Shown: positions 16,042-25,223 of the stretch, piece after piece
Layout: the number at the start of each line of letters is the position of its first letter
How positions within the stretch are numbered: the stretch's first letter is position 1
Assembly: GCA_019239425.1 (NCBI GenBank)
Contig: JAFAZX010000050.1
Span: 1-64,000, forward strand
Source of the DNA: Acidobacteriota bacterium
Lineage (GTDB): Bacteria; Acidobacteriota; Blastocatellia; Pyrinomonadales; Pyrinomonadaceae
DNA: 64,000 nucleotides
Reading direction: 5' to 3'
The notes under the pieces: model-generated
What the model saw: the letters and a program-made list of their open reading frames with translations, nothing else
Told to the model about the DNA's origin: nothing
The model's database searches: none
Made by a program: the position numbers and the translations under genes

Positions 16042-16737
16042 TCAGAACAGCTTCTCGTAATCCACGTCCTCGATGAAGAGGCGCGTGCGGGGGACGCGCG
16101 TCCGTATGGAGGTGGTGGTCTCGCGGCCGCGGCGGACGGTCGTGGTCTTGGTGACGCGGACGCCGGTCAGGTAGTTGGTGCTCGTGCCGGTGCCGCCGCC
16201 CGCGGCGCGGTCGTAGTCGCTGCGCTCCTGGCCGATGAGCTGGAAGCGGCCCGTCGCCGCGTCCCGGCGGAAGCGGAGCGTCAGGTCGGTCGCCTCGCGC
16301 GAGCCGCTGAGCTGGCCCACGTCGAGGACGCCGCCCTTGATCTCGACCTGGATGTTGCCGCCCTCCGGGTCGCCCAGCACGCCGTAGCAGAGCGAGCACC
16401 CCAGGAGCTTCGGCGCGACGGCCGCGCGCGCGTAGCCGCCGCCCGGCTTGGCGAGCAGGATGACGAGCGCGCGGTAGCGCGTGTTGTAAGTCCCGTCGGC
16501 GCCTTCGACCGGCACGTCTTCGACGAGACGGAGCACCGCGTCCGGCGCGCCGTCCCCGTTGAGGTCGCCTTTGACCACGCCCGCGTCGGTCTCAAGCTTC
16601 CAGCCCTTCGGCACGAAGTCTTTCGCCGCGCTCCCCTCGGCCGGGACGAGTTTCGGGTCGATGGAGCGCGGCGTCTCGTCCTGACGCCCGGCGCCGAAGG
16701 AGAGCAAGAGCGTGGCCGACAGTATGAGTGCTTTCAT
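16042..16737 (-). CDS. Secreted protein with FG-GAP/VCBS-like motif
   Basis: A 231-residue protein with a short signal peptide (MKALILSATLLLSFGAG). Residues about 50-70 (GVVKGDLNGDGAPDAVLRL) match the Ca-binding-loop style of FG-GAP/VCBS repeats, but only one copy is visible. A Cys pair occurs in LLGCSLCYG. The C-terminus is Thr/Arg-rich (VTKTTTVRRGRETTTSIRTR). Function is unknown; it is probably periplasmic. It follows the PfkB gene on the same strand. Confidence 0.65.
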   Translation of the reverse strand: MKALILSATLLLSFGAGRQDETPRSIDPKLVPAEGSAAKDFVPKGWKLETDAGVVKGDLNGDGAPDAVLRLVEDVPVEGADGTYNTRYRALVILLAKPGGGYARAAVAPKLLGCSLCYGVLGDPEGGNIQVEIKGGVLDVGQLSGSREATDLTLRFRRDAATGRFQLIGQERSDYDRAAGGGTGTSTNYLTGVRVTKTTTVRRGRETTTSIRTRVPRTRLFIEDVDYEKLF

Positions 16738-16758
16738 CTGAGCGTTCGCGTCCTTCCT

Positions 16759-17727
16759 TTATGAATGCCCCTGCAGCGGGAGTCCGTGCGCGAGCAGGTC
16801 TTCGAGTTCTGCGTTCGTCGGGAGCGCCGTGCGCGCGCCGAGCGCGCGGCACTTGAGCGCGGCGACGGCGCAGCCCGTGCGCAGGCAGCCCTCGACCTCC
16901 TCGCCGCGCAGCATCCCGTAGATGAAGCCCGCGTGGAAGGCGTCGCCCGCGCCGGTCGTGTCGTGGCAGCCGCCGGGCACCGCGAAGGCGGGCGACTCGA
17001 CGAAGACGCCGCCGTGGTAGACGACCGCGCCGCGCTCGCCCAGGGTCATCCCGACGACCGCCTCGGGCCGCAGCCTCGACTTCATCTCGACGAGTGCGGC
17101 GTGCTCGTCTTCCAGGCCGGTCAGTCTCTTCGGGAACTCCTGCGAGGAGATGAGCACGTCCACGTGCGGGAGCAGTTCTGCGAGTCCTTCGTAGACGTTG
17201 TCGATGTCGAGCGAGACGACGGTGCCGGCCGCGCGCGCCTCCCGCGCGACGCGCGCACGCGCGCGCGTGTCGTGGCCGTCCATGTGCAGGACGCGCCCGC
17301 GCGCGCCGAAGCCCTGGGGCGCCTCGTGCTCCCTGTAGTAGAGGCGCTCGTCCCTGTCCCAGATGACGGTGCGCTCGCCCTTGCGCTCGTCGATGAGGAT
17401 GTAGGCGATCTGGTTGGCGGCGCCTTCGACGACTTCGGCGGACTCCACGTCCACGCCCTCCGCGCGCAGGGCGTCGAAGCCGAAGCGGCCGGCGTCGTCC
17501 GAGCCGAAGCGGCCGGCGTAGGCCGTCCTCATCCCGAGCCTTCTCAGGCCGGTCATCGCGCTCGCGGTCTCGCCGCCCGCGCCGCGTTCGTGCTCCACCA
17601 GTCTGACCTTGGTGTCGTAGGCGGGGTAGTGCGGGACGACGACGAGGTAGTCCACGGCGTTCAGTCCGAAGCCGACGGCGTCGAACTCTCTCTCAACGGC
17701 GGGCGGGGGTTCGAAGGGGAATCGCAC
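16759..17727 (-). CDS. PfkB/ribokinase-family sugar kinase
   Basis: A 322-residue PfkB-family kinase. The N-terminal VGFGLNAVDYLVVVP and GGETASAMTGLRRLG segments correspond to family signature 1, and DTTGAGDAFHAGF (near 255-267) is signature 2 with the catalytic Asp and the anion hole. The substrate cannot be told from sequence (sugar, nucleoside or sugar phosphate). The start is GTG. A TATAAT (17734-17739 complement) lies only about 7 nt upstream, so the transcript could be leaderless. Confidence 0.87.
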   Translation of the reverse strand: MRFPFEPPPAVEREFDAVGFGLNAVDYLVVVPHYPAYDTKVRLVEHERGAGGETASAMTGLRRLGMRTAYAGRFGSDDAGRFGFDALRAEGVDVESAEVVEGAANQIAYILIDERKGERTVIWDRDERLYYREHEAPQGFGARGRVLHMDGHDTRARARVAREARAAGTVVSLDIDNVYEGLAELLPHVDVLISSQEFPKRLTGLEDEHAALVEMKSRLRPEAVVGMTLGERGAVVYHGGVFVESPAFAVPGGCHDTTGAGDAFHAGFIYGMLRGEEVEGCLRTGCAVAALKCRALGARTALPTNAELEDLLAHGLPLQGHS

Positions 17728-17763
17728 GGGGCGTGATTATACACAACGGACGTGCACCGAGAG

Positions 17764-20286
17764 CTACAGGGATCGCGCTACTCGGAGACCGGAGGCGGTA
17801 CCGCGCCGATCCTGCTCGGAACTCGCGCGCGCCGCAGGGTGAGCCCAGAACCGTGCGTTATACCAACTGCCGCCGCGGCGCACGCGGAGATTTGTGTCCC
17901 CCGTCCACGCCCCGCCGTCGGCGGGCGCCCCTCTGTAATCGGCGTGCCAAGGGTCTGCGCACCACTCCCAAACGTTCCCGAGCATGTCGTAGAGACCGAA
18001 GGGGCTCGGGAGCTTCTGTCCCACCGGATGCGGCTGACAACCGTTGTCTAGCAATTTATCGTCGTACGCTTTGTGGTCGGCCGTAGTGGCTTTGGTCGCG
18101 GCCCAGACCTGGTTCGAGTCGAGCGGCTGCTTACCCGAGTTATCTGCGAACCACGCCGCCGCATTCACGTCTGTGGCCGGCGGCACGGCTACGCCGCCGC
18201 GAGCGGCGTACTCCCATTCGGCCTCGGTCGGCAGGCGGTACTTCATACCCGTCGTCTTCGAGAGCCGCGCGCAGAACTCCACCGCCTCGTTCCAACTCAC
18301 GCTCTCGACCGGCAGGTCGTCCCCCTTCGTGCTGGCCGGGTTTTCGTCCAAGTCGATATCCACCTTAGGCAGCCGGGCTACCATGCGCCACTGCGCCTGC
18401 GTGACCTCATACTTGCCGATGACGAAATCCGCGACGGTCACCATGTGCTGCGGTTTTTCCGAAGGATCACGGCTCGTCTCGGAACCGGCCGAGCCCATCA
18501 GGAAGTTCCCGCCGGCCACCTTAACCGTCTCGATGCTGACATCGCCGACCGTAACCTTGAGCTTATCGTCCGACACTGTCACCGAGGGAGGCCCCGTCGA
18601 TAACCACCCCAGCAGCGGCGATGACAAAAACCACGCCCCCCCTGCCACCACTCCCAACAGGGCGACTACGACGGACGCGTTGAGCAGCATCTGTCGCCGT
18701 CCTGTCTTCTCTTCATCGATGAGAGCGAGTTTGGCCTTGGCGCTCTTGGCAGCCTGCAGGGCCCCGTCGCGCTCCTTCTCGACGTTGCGCAACTCGGCCC
18801 GGCTCTTCTCAAGAAGCGTCCCCAGACGCCTCCGCTCTTCGACCGCGCCACTCTTCTCAATCGCCAGCTTGCGCGTCAACTCTTCGGCGGCCTTTAAGGC
18901 GTCCTCACTGGCCGCCAGTGAGGACTCGATCTCGCGGAGCGAGTGGTCGGCCTCTTCGGCGCGCTTCTGCGCGGAGAGGAGCGCGGCGTCGCGCGCGCTC
19001 CTTACCGACTGCAACTCGGCGTCGCTTTTCTTCAGGCGGTCTTCGAGGTAGCAAAACTCCTCCTCGCGCCGGAGCCGCAGTCCCCTTTCGGTCTCAAGCC
19101 TGGACTCCGCCTCGGCCCGCCGCCTCTTCTCCGAGGCCAGCTCCTTGTCGAGTTCGCGCGCCTTGATCCGATGCCCTTCGGACGTAGCCTGCGACCGTGA
19201 GAGTTCTGCCCGTGCGTTCTCCGCCTCGGCCTGCGCCGACGCCAGCGACGTCAGGGCCGCGCGGTGCTCCGCCTGAAGCCGCCGCGCCGCGGCGGAGTGT
19301 GCCTCGCGCTCTTGTTCAAGTTGGCGCTTGAACTCCGCCTCGGCCGCCGCGCGCCCGGCCTCTTCGCCCTCGCGGCGTGTGCGCGCCTCCTCTTCGCGGC
19401 GGGCGCGCTCGGCCTGCGCGCGGAGCGGCGCCTCGACCGCCTCGCGCAGCGCGGCGCGCATCGCGGCGGCGTCCGCGTAGCGCCTCGTGGGGTTCAGGCT
19501 CATCGCCTGTTCCAGGACGGCGGAGACTTCGGGCGGCACGGCCGGGTTCAGCGCGTGCGCGGGGCGCAGCGGGTCGGGGTCGCCGTTGTTGACCTCGTAG
19601 TTGCGCAGGGTCGAGTCCGGGGGCGGCTCGTTCGTGAGCAGGTTCCACAGCGTGGCCCCCAGCGAATAGAGGTCGCTGCGCGGGGTCGTCCCCCAGTTCG
19701 ACCTCTGCTCCGGGGACGCGAAGTGCAGCGTGTACCCCTGGACGTGGCTGTAATCATCCCCCTGCACGGTGGACATCAGCCCGAGCGCGCCTTTCGCCAG
19801 CCCGAAGTCCAGCAGGTAGACCTCGTCTTCACAGAGCTTGATGTTCGAGGGCTTGATATCTTTGTGGACGATGGGCGGGCTGACGGCGTGCAGTTCCGCC
19901 AGCGCGTCGAGCAGCCGGTCGGCCCACTTCAGCACCTTCTCCGGAGGGAAGGGACGCCCCATCAATTCCAGACGCCTGGCCAGGTCGTCGCCGTGGATGA
20001 AGTCCATGACGAAGAAGAGGCCGTCGCCCTGCTCGAAGTAGTCCGTCACGCGCGGGAAGGCCGCGTGGCGCACGTTCGCTAGCAACTGCGCCTCGTGCCT
20101 GAAGGCGCGGCGCAGGCCCCTCTCGGCGTCCGTCGCGAAGGTCTCCTTGACGGCGACGCGGCACTGGAGGTTCTCGTCCACCGCCTCATAGACGACGGCC
20201 ATGCCGCCGCGCCCGAGGCGACCGACCACGCGGTAGCGCCCCTGTAGGAGCGTGCTGGGTGTGAGGACTGTCTTCTCCTTATCCAT
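17764..20286 (-). CDS. Membrane Ser/Thr kinase with C-terminal FGE-sulfatase (SUMF1) fold
   Basis: An 840-residue protein. Residues 18-285 form an Hanks-type kinase: glycine loop GRLGRGGMAVVYE, Lys47, catalytic HKDIKPSN (141-148) and DFG (160-162). A long coiled coil (about 285-520) leads to one TM helix (near 530-550). The C-terminal 260 residues are a formylglycine-generating-enzyme/C-type-lectin fold (VAGGNFLMGS, KYEVTQAQW, YRLPTEAEWEYAARGG, LGNVWEWCAD, RRGGSWYN). The kinase would be cytoplasmic and the FGE fold periplasmic. Chlamydial Pkn1 has a comparable kinase-FGE layout. The FGE fold may be a ligand-binding sensor. The extreme C-terminus resembles a diversity-generating retroelement (DGR) variable region. 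Confidence 0.85.
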   Translation of the reverse strand: MDKEKTVLTPSTLLQGRYRVVGRLGRGGMAVVYEAVDENLQCRVAVKETFATDAERGLRRAFRHEAQLLANVRHAAFPRVTDYFEQGDGLFFVMDFIHGDDLARRLELMGRPFPPEKVLKWADRLLDALAELHAVSPPIVHKDIKPSNIKLCEDEVYLLDFGLAKGALGLMSTVQGDDYSHVQGYTLHFASPEQRSNWGTTPRSDLYSLGATLWNLLTNEPPPDSTLRNYEVNNGDPDPLRPAHALNPAVPPEVSAVLEQAMSLNPTRRYADAAAMRAALREAVEAPLRAQAERARREEEARTRREGEEAGRAAAEAEFKRQLEQEREAHSAAARRLQAEHRAALTSLASAQAEAENARAELSRSQATSEGHRIKARELDKELASEKRRRAEAESRLETERGLRLRREEEFCYLEDRLKKSDAELQSVRSARDAALLSAQKRAEEADHSLREIESSLAASEDALKAAEELTRKLAIEKSGAVEERRRLGTLLEKSRAELRNVEKERDGALQAAKSAKAKLALIDEEKTGRRQMLLNASVVVALLGVVAGGAWFLSSPLLGWLSTGPPSVTVSDDKLKVTVGDVSIETVKVAGGNFLMGSAGSETSRDPSEKPQHMVTVADFVIGKYEVTQAQWRMVARLPKVDIDLDENPASTKGDDLPVESVSWNEAVEFCARLSKTTGMKYRLPTEAEWEYAARGGVAVPPATDVNAAAWFADNSGKQPLDSNQVWAATKATTADHKAYDDKLLDNGCQPHPVGQKLPSPFGLYDMLGNVWEWCADPWHADYRGAPADGGAWTGDTNLRVRRGGSWYNARFWAHPAARASSEQDRRGTASGLRVARSL

Positions 20287-20311
20287 CGCGTTGTGACACC
20301 AGAGTGAGTGT

Positions 20312-20878
20312 TCAGCCAGTTCCGAAGACGCGGGACGCCTTGCAGGCGAAGCCGGGCAGGAGGGGCGACGTAAGCTCTTCGTCGCCGCCGACGGTCGCGG
20401 CGAGGACGAGCGCGCCCTCGGCCGGCCTGTAGATTTCGACGGTGCGCGCCACGGGGTCGGCGACCCAGTATTCGCCGACGCCGAACTTGCCGTAGACCTT
20501 CACCTTACTCACGCGGTCGCGCCGCGCGTTCTCGCTCCCCGGCGAGACGACCTCGACGGCCAGCGCCGGCGCCAGGCGGATGTGCGGATCCGACCCGATC
20601 TGCCCCAACTGCTCGTTCGTGACGAAGACGATGTCGGGGATGACGCTGTTGTGCCTGTCGAAGATGACGCCCGGCGTTGGCAGTACCTCGCCTATAGGAG
20701 TTTGGGCGAGATAGTTGTCCAGTGCCGTCGTCAGGTTTTTGATGACGCGTTGGTGCCTGATACTCGGCGCGCTCGACACGATGAGTTCTCCTTCGAGCAG
20801 CTCGTAGGTGTTTCCGTCGTCGTCGGGCAGCGCGGTGAGGTCGTCGATGGTCAGCAGCGGCGCGGTGTTCGTCGTCAT
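20312..20878 (-). CDS. Uma2-family (DUF820) putative nuclease
   Basis: A 188-residue protein of the Uma2/DUF820 family, with a PD-(D/E)XK-like fold. Visible pieces are YELLEGELIVSSAPS, GVIFDRHNSVIPDIVFV, ALAVEVVSPGSENARRDRVSKV and YWVADPVARTVEIYR, in the usual order with the acidic and lysine positions retained. Members are abundant in cyanobacteria, Planctomycetes and Acidobacteriota, and their role is not established. A GGAGG ribosome site precedes the ATG. No mobile element is adjacent. Confidence 0.85.
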   Translation of the reverse strand: MTTNTAPLLTIDDLTALPDDDGNTYELLEGELIVSSAPSIRHQRVIKNLTTALDNYLAQTPIGEVLPTPGVIFDRHNSVIPDIVFVTNEQLGQIGSDPHIRLAPALAVEVVSPGSENARRDRVSKVKVYGKFGVGEYWVADPVARTVEIYRPAEGALVLAATVGGDEELTSPLLPGFACKASRVFGTG

Positions 20879-20985
20879 AAAAAGCCTCCCTCTGCTTCAC
20901 TTTTGCCGGGACGATAGCACGCCGCCCGCCGCGTGCGCTACACTGTCCGTAAACATTCAGAGTTCATGAACGAGCCCGCGGGGTG

Positions 20986-23130
20986 ATGCCCTTGACCCTG
21001 GAAGAGAAACTGAAGAACCTGCCCACGGCCCCGGGCGTCTACCTGCACAAGGACGCGGCGGGGAAGATCATCTACGTCGGCAAGGCGAAGAACCTGCGCA
21101 ACCGCGTCCGCTCCTACTTCCAGTCGGGGCGCGGGCACGACCGCAAGACGCGCGAGCTGGTCAAGCGCATTACGGATTTGGAGTTCATCGTCACCGACAC
21201 CGAGGTCGAGGCGCTCGTCCTCGAGTCGAACCTCATCAAGCAGCACAAGCCGCGCTACAACGTGCTGCTCAAGGACGACAAGCAGTACCCGCACCTCAAG
21301 CTCACCATCTCGGAGGCCTTCCCGCGCGTGATGATCACGCGGAAGATTCAGCGCGACGGCTCGCTCTACTTCGGCCCGTACCTGCCGGCCGCGCTCGCGC
21401 GCCGCACCATCGACCTCATCAACCGCACCTTCCAGCTCCGCACCTGCGACATCGAGATCGACGGCAAGCTCCCGCGCCCCTGCCTCGAATACCACATCAA
21501 GCGCTGCCTCGGGCCGTGCGTGAAAGACCTCTGCAAGCCGGACGAGTACGCCGAGGCCGTGCGCGACGTGCGGATGTTCCTCGAAGGTAAAAATAAAGAA
21601 CTCGCCGACGAGTACGAGCGGCGGATGCTGACGGCTTCGGACGAGATGCGCTTCGAGCTGGCGGCCAAGTACCGCGACCTGCGCAAGACGGTGCTGGCCG
21701 TCTCCGAGCAGCAGAAGATGGCGCGCACGCAAGACCTCGACGTGGACATCTTCGGCTTCCACCGCGAGGGCGCGCGACTCGCGCTTCAGCTCTTCACCAT
21801 GCGCGAGGGCAAGATCGTCGGCCGCCGCGAGTTCTTCTGGGAAGACCTCGCCGAGGACGACTCGTTCGACGCGGCGTCGTTTCTGAGTGACGTGCTCACC
21901 CAATATTATTCGACCGACTACGTGCCGCGCGAGATACACGTCCCCGTCGACTTCGAAGACAGAGAGTTGTTGGAGAAGGCTTTGACCGAACGCAAGGGGA
22001 GGCGCGTGCGCATCCTCGACCCGCAGCGCGGGCAGAAGCGCGAGATGATCGAGCTCGTCGAGAAGAACGCGCTCATCGCCTTCGAGCAGCGCTTCCGCGT
22101 CTTGAAGCCCGACATGGAGCGCGTGCTCGAAGAGTTGCAGGAGATACTTGAGCTGCCGCGCTTCCCCGCGCGCATCGAATCGTTCGACGTGTCGAACATC
22201 TCGGGCGCGGAGAACGTCGCCGCGATGGTCGTCTGCGAGAACGGGAAGATGAACCGGCAGGAGTACCGCAAGTTCAAGATTAAAACCGTAGAGGGCTCGA
22301 ACGACCCGGCCTCGATGCGCGAGGCGGTCTTCCGGAGGTACAGGCGGCAGCTCGACGAAGGCAATCCCCTGCCCGACCTCGTCATGATCGACGGCGGCAA
22401 GGGGCAGCTCTCGGCCGCCGCCTCGGCGATGCGCGAGTTAGACCTCGAAGCCATCCCGATGATCGGCGTCGTCAAGCCGCCGCGCCGCCACAACGAGGTC
22501 TCGCACCTGCTCCAGAAGGGGCGCGAGGACTCGCCCATCTACCTCGACTCGCACTCGCCCGTCCTGCGCCTCATCCAGCTGATCCGCGACGAGACGCACC
22601 GCACGGCCGTCACGTACCACCGCAAGCGCAGGGAGCTGCGCGACTTCACCTCCGAACTCACGGCCATCCCCGGCGTCGGCGAGAAGAGGAAGAACCGTCT
22701 GCTGCGCAACCTCGGCTCCATCCAGAAGGTCGCCGAGGCGACGGTCGAACAGCTCTCGCCCTTCGTCGGCCGCAAGACCGCAGAGGACATCCGCGAGCAC
22801 TTCCGCCGCCAGCGCGCCCTCGCCGGCCAGCCCGCAGAGGGCGGCGAGACGGTCGTCGTGACCACGCCCGAAGGCGAGGTCGCCGGACTTCATCACCCCG
22901 AAGACCCGACGGTCATGACCGACGAGACCATCGCCGACGAGCACATCGAGACGCGCCTCGTAGACCCCGAAGGCGAGGCCGAAGACCTCCAGCCCATCCG
23001 CTCCGTCGACCACGCAGGCCAGGTCAGACCGCGCCGCAAGTCCACGCGCAAGCGCGGCGAGCGCTCCACCAACCCGCACGCCGTCAAACGCGAGAAGCCC
23101 GGCGACCCCGACGACACGGCGCTCGGCTGA
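20986..23130 (+). CDS. uvrC: Excinuclease ABC subunit UvrC
   Basis: A 714-residue nucleotide-excision repair endonuclease. The N-terminal GIY-YIG domain (GVYLHKDAAGKIIYVGKAKNLRNRV) makes the 3' incision. A UVR motif at about 205-240 binds UvrB. The RNase H-like C-terminal domain (FDVSNISG, then VMIDGGKGQL) makes the 5' incision and is followed by a helix-hairpin-helix (TAIPGVGEKRKNRLL). About 90 extra, charged, low-complexity residues follow the HhH, beyond the normal end. GTG at 20983 is an alternative start to ATG at 20986. Confidence 0.95.
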   Translation: MPLTLEEKLKNLPTAPGVYLHKDAAGKIIYVGKAKNLRNRVRSYFQSGRGHDRKTRELVKRITDLEFIVTDTEVEALVLESNLIKQHKPRYNVLLKDDKQYPHLKLTISEAFPRVMITRKIQRDGSLYFGPYLPAALARRTIDLINRTFQLRTCDIEIDGKLPRPCLEYHIKRCLGPCVKDLCKPDEYAEAVRDVRMFLEGKNKELADEYERRMLTASDEMRFELAAKYRDLRKTVLAVSEQQKMARTQDLDVDIFGFHREGARLALQLFTMREGKIVGRREFFWEDLAEDDSFDAASFLSDVLTQYYSTDYVPREIHVPVDFEDRELLEKALTERKGRRVRILDPQRGQKREMIELVEKNALIAFEQRFRVLKPDMERVLEELQEILELPRFPARIESFDVSNISGAENVAAMVVCENGKMNRQEYRKFKIKTVEGSNDPASMREAVFRRYRRQLDEGNPLPDLVMIDGGKGQLSAAASAMRELDLEAIPMIGVVKPPRRHNEVSHLLQKGREDSPIYLDSHSPVLRLIQLIRDETHRTAVTYHRKRRELRDFTSELTAIPGVGEKRKNRLLRNLGSIQKVAEATVEQLSPFVGRKTAEDIREHFRRQRALAGQPAEGGETVVVTTPEGEVAGLHHPEDPTVMTDETIADEHIETRLVDPEGEAEDLQPIRSVDHAGQVRPRRKSTRKRGERSTNPHAVKREKPGDPDDTALG

Positions 23131-23149
23131 AGCTCACGGCCGAGCGCCG
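23117..23149. terminator. Bidirectional terminator hairpin
   Basis: An 11-bp perfect stem (23117-23127 and 23139-23149, 11-nt loop) overlaps the uvrC stop and lies between convergent genes. It contains no heptad units. Confidence 0.6.
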
Positions 23150-23165
23150 CCCCGCCGCGACGGGC

Positions 23166-24437
23166 TCACTTGTTGACCTGCTGGAACTGCACGACCAGGC
23201 CGACCGAGACCTTGTTGTCCACCAGCTTGAAGGCGGGCGGCAGCGAGCCGTAGCGGTGCTTGAGCGCGATCCCCACGGCGTCCGTGAACATGAAGTCGAG
23301 GTCGGTGGCGATGTAGTGCCGCGGCCTCTTCGTCAGGCTCTTCTGCTCCTCGCCGTCAATCGTCTGGTAGAAGATTTCGGCCGACCGCGGCAGCCTCAGC
23401 TTGTACTCCGTGTTGTAGGTGATGCGCGCGAGCTGCTTGAAGGGCTTGAAGACGGTGAAGTAGGCGTTGGCCCCGAACTTCCAGCGGTAGAAGTTGCCGA
23501 TGCCGTCCGGGGCCAGCTCGTTCTTGTAGTTGTGTCCGCCCTCGGCCCCGGCCAGGACGTCGAAGCTGGCGACCTTGTTCGTGCCGATGACCAGAGCCGG
23601 GAACACGTAGTCCAGGTTCGCCTCGGAGACGAGGTTGCGCGTCTTGTTGTCCTTGTCGAACTCGAAGCCGAGGAAGTCGGAGTTGAGGCGGAAGCCCGCG
23701 GCCGTCCCGACCACGAAGAGCTTGCGGTACGTCCCGCCGACGGTGATGCTGTCGGGGTCGATGCTGGAGGCCGCGCCCGAGTTGAACGTCCCCTTCACGC
23801 CGATGGAGCCGAGGTCAATCAGCACCCGCCTGCCATCGCTGCGCGTGCGCGTGCCCCTGAGGTTGAAAAGGTAGCCGCCCTTCGCCTCGATGCTGTACTG
23901 CGGCTTGGCCTCGCGCGCGGTCGCGGCCTCGCCGCTGAAGTAGATGTCGGCCGCGTCCTTGCCCTTCGCCGCCACGAAGGTCTTTCCCTCGTTCTTGCGC
24001 TTGGGCCGGCCGAGGGTGGCCGAGGGCAGGTTGCCGTGCATGAACTGGACGACGACCTTGTGCAAGGAGGTGTCGAAGCTGTGGCCGTCGGCGTTGAAGC
24101 CCGCGCCCATGTGCAGCGTGACGCTGCCCCCCCGGCGCGAGACATCGACCGAGTCGGGCTGGAACTTCTTGATCCCGCCCTGGTCGATGTCGAAGACCAC
24201 CCACTTGCTCACGTCTTTCAACACTTCGTCGGAAGAGGGGAAGCTCTCCCCGAAGCGCAGGTTTATCATGTTGGGTTCGTTGCCCAGCGCGAGGCGGAAG
24301 CTGTAATTCTGGTCGTCGATCTCGGGCTCGGGCGCCGGGGTGGGCGCGGGGGCCGCCGTCTGCGCGAGCGCCCCGTGGGCGGCCGCCAGCATGAAGACGG
24401 CGAAGGTTAGCGCCGCTAACACTCTGTTCTTAGACAT
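23166..24437 (-). CDS. Predicted outer-membrane beta-barrel protein
   Basis: A 423-residue secreted protein. A signal peptide (to about residue 26, ending HGALAQ) precedes a Pro/Ala linker and an N-terminal beta domain. The C-terminal ~200 residues alternate polar and hydrophobic residues with many aromatics (GNFYRWKFGANAYF, LARITYNTEYKLRL), as in DUF481-type or similar barrels, and end VGLVVQFQQVNK. The ATG at 24437 has an AAAGG site 6 nt upstream and avoids overlap with the neighbouring gene. No specific function is recognised. Confidence 0.65.
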   Translation of the reverse strand: MSKNRVLAALTFAVFMLAAAHGALAQTAAPAPTPAPEPEIDDQNYSFRLALGNEPNMINLRFGESFPSSDEVLKDVSKWVVFDIDQGGIKKFQPDSVDVSRRGGSVTLHMGAGFNADGHSFDTSLHKVVVQFMHGNLPSATLGRPKRKNEGKTFVAAKGKDAADIYFSGEAATAREAKPQYSIEAKGGYLFNLRGTRTRSDGRRVLIDLGSIGVKGTFNSGAASSIDPDSITVGGTYRKLFVVGTAAGFRLNSDFLGFEFDKDNKTRNLVSEANLDYVFPALVIGTNKVASFDVLAGAEGGHNYKNELAPDGIGNFYRWKFGANAYFTVFKPFKQLARITYNTEYKLRLPRSAEIFYQTIDGEEQKSLTKRPRHYIATDLDFMFTDAVGIALKHRYGSLPPAFKLVDNKVSVGLVVQFQQVNK

Positions 24438-24460
24438 ATTGACCTTTCTCGCGGCTGCCG

Positions 24461-24922
24461 TCACACCGGCCTCGCGTTAATGACTATGGCGTCGATGACA
24501 TCGCTCAGAGTGTCGTCGCCGCCGGCCGGTATATCAGTCGGTTTGATGTTGCAGCTGTGGTGGAACACCCCGTTGAGGATGCACTGCTGGAATAGCTCCA
24601 TGTTGGCCGGGCCGAGGAACGTCTTGAGCGGCTGGTTGACCCCGACGCTCGCCGGGACGCAGGCGAAGGCGATGGCCTCGGCCGTGGGGATGTCTATGCA
24701 GGCGGCCGTGGCGGAGCTTACGCCGGCCGCGGCCCGGACGGCCCCTCTCGCGGCGCCCTTCTTTGCGCCGGCCTTCTTCGCGGCGCCTTTCTTCGAGCCA
24801 CCCTTCTTCGCCGCGGTCGCTTTCTTGGTCCCGGCCTTCGCAGATTTCTTGGCGGACTTCTTCGCGGACTTCTTGCCGGCGGAGCCCTTGCCGCTTTTCT
24901 TCCCTGATTTCCTGGTAGCCAT
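24461..24922 (-). CDS. Protein with histone H1-like Lys/Ala-rich tail
   Basis: A 153-residue protein. Residues 1-60 are an almost pure Lys/Ala/Gly/Ser tail (SAKKSAKKSAK, KKAGAKKG) like eukaryotic H1 or bacterial Hc1/AlgP-type tails, which suggests nucleic-acid binding. Residues 65-153 form a neutral domain with cysteines in TAACID, AFACVP, QQCILN and HHSCNI. The domain is unrecognised. It lies upstream of the barrel-protein gene, with no signal peptide. Confidence 0.7.
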   Translation of the reverse strand: MATRKSGKKSGKGSAGKKSAKKSAKKSAKAGTKKATAAKKGGSKKGAAKKAGAKKGAARGAVRAAAGVSSATAACIDIPTAEAIAFACVPASVGVNQPLKTFLGPANMELFQQCILNGVFHHSCNIKPTDIPAGGDDTLSDVIDAIVINARPV

Positions 24923-25223
24923 TTTTCACCTCCGAGCGCGCCGGTCGCCGACGACGGCGCGCGCTGAATCGGCCTGCGTCGTCGAGGGCGCGGACGACGC
25001 GGTTGCGCGCGGCCTGCGGCGGCGCGCGCCTGAAGCGATGCCCCTGGGCGTGAGACTCTTGAAGCAGAGACCGGCTGTCGCGTGAATCGGTGACGATGGA
25101 AGGTGACCGTCACCCGGGAACCTGGCAGAGCGACGGCAACATAAAGGCAGGGCGGAGGCTTGTCAAGCTTTTTTAGCGCGCGGGCGGCGAGCGATCCACC
25201 GTGGTGAATTTATTCCTCTACGG
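24923..25223. other. Intergenic region, nothing assigned
   Basis: About 300 nt upstream of the H1-like-tail gene. A short A/T-rich tract lies near 25163. No RNA gene, repeat or strong promoter was identified. Confidence 0.5.

Noticed and set aside
17735..17880. A complete DGR in the window
   Set aside because: No reverse transcriptase, accessory gene or template repeat was found; only the variable-region-like end is present.
20312..20878. Uma2-type gene as an insertion-sequence transposase
   Set aside because: No terminal inverted repeats or target duplication flank it, and the family is not a known transposase.
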